Notes under the pieces: model-generated | Told to the model about the DNA's origin: nothing | Databases searched by the model: none | Seen by the model: the letters and a program-made list of their open reading frames with translations, nothing else | Assembly: GCF_964204645.1 (NCBI RefSeq) | Contig: NC_134027.1 | Location: 15,986,485 to 16,050,484, forward strand | Reading direction: 5' to 3' | DNA: 64,000 nt | Source: Tubulanus polymorphus | Taxonomy: Eukaryota; Nemertea; Palaeonemertea; Tubulaniformes; Tubulanidae | Part shown: positions 63,767 through 64,000 of the stretch, piece by piece | Layout: each line of letters starts with the position of its first letter | Numbering within the stretch: the first letter of the stretch is position 1 | Made by a program: the position numbers and the translations under genes

Positions 63767-64000
63767 TATTTTCTACGATAGATCATTCCATTTGAACAAG
63801 CATACTTTTCAAAATTATAAATCTGTCCATTGCAACATTTGGTTGCGCTAGGATTACGAAGTCGCCTGAGCACACGTCCACCACAACAGATTTTCTTTTC
63901 AAAACGATAGTATCTCTTGGTATCGGCACAGTATTCCATGGTGTACTGGACTTTATCCTTGCGTTTGATTTTACCGGCGCTACAAACATGAGTCTTGGCT
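63763..64000 (-). CDS. Galaxin-like cysteine-rich protein, 3' end only
   Basis: The minus-strand frame is open from the window edge to TAA 63763 and carries repeats with double cysteines: EYCADTKRYYRFEKKICCGG, NPSATKCCNGQIYNF and YACSNGMIY. The CC-G-x-x-Y/R-x-x-x-x repeat is like that of galaxins and related invertebrate extracellular proteins. The 5' part lies beyond the window. It overlaps the end of the convergent membrane-protein gene by four bases. An alternative open frame in the same place (63783-63989) lacks this pattern and is a shadow. Confidence 0.5.
   Translation of the reverse strand, partial: AKTHVCSAGKIKRKDKVQYTMEYCADTKRYYRFEKKICCGGRVLRRLRNPSATKCCNGQIYNFEKYACSNGMIYRRKY

Noticed and set aside
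63783-63989. Minus-strand 68-codon frame at the window end
   Set aside because: The neighbouring frame in the same place has the CC-repeat pattern and is open to the window edge, so this one is a shadow.

Overview
This window looks like repeat-rich nuclear DNA of an animal, probably a marine invertebrate. The grounds are GT-AG introns, a hAT transposase gene with BED finger, a Penelope-like element, non-LTR retrotransposon tails, CCCTAA telomere-type repeats (which argues against arthropods), a Polinton/Maverick remnant and many foldback or MITE-type elements. Genus or phylum cannot be read from the sequence. Almost nothing here is ordinary host gene space; it is layered mobile and virus-derived DNA.

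Region 1 (1-15.3 kb): a very AT-rich, decayed Polinton. It holds the C-terminal half of the major capsid protein, an integrase with chromodomain, the packaging ATPase, an inverted duplication carrying the 5' part of the DNA polymerase, the polymerase itself (broken), the probable penton protein, several small proteins, and finally the N-terminal half of the major capsid protein. The capsid gene is thus split between the two ends of the block. Most genes start inside a TATATAAATG or AATAAATG motif. A 1.3-kb MITE truncates the left end and a hairpin satellite truncates the right end.

Region 2 (15.6-27.1 kb): an 11.0-kb foldback-type element with 1.6-1.8 kb inverted arms and a 9-bp target duplication. 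It sits just behind the start codon of a small zinc-binding protein gene, now a pseudogene. Smaller elements are nested in it, one with a perfect 9-bp target duplication.

Region 3 (27-39 kb): a 2.3-kb inverted-repeat element with another element nested inside; a five-exon hAT transposase pseudogene; two exons of a probable KDZ-type transposon gene separated by 2.3 kb of degenerate telomere-like repeats; and the C-terminal part of a Penelope-like element bordered on both sides by telomeric motifs.

Region 4 (40.1-47.5 kb): a block bounded by inverted repeats, with a RING-finger protein, a divergently transcribed unrecognised gene in three frames, and a second unrecognised two-exon gene. I do not recognise this element.

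Region 5 (47.5-58.1 kb): degenerate tandem repeats, many AATCACGTCTC-type repeats, and two paralogous two-exon genes with paired zinc fingers, one of which carries a complete tyrosine-recombinase domain; then two non-LTR retrotransposon tails.

Region 6 (58.1-64 kb): a compact cluster with a membrane protein, an intronless zinc-finger tyrosine recombinase (third paralogue), a BIR-domain protein, cysteine-rich proteins, a mucin-like Ig-type membrane protein (frameshifted) and a galaxin-like cysteine-rich protein that runs off the window. Tight spacing, convergent pairs and the BIR/recombinase combination make this the best candidate for an undescribed integrated virus or large mobile element.
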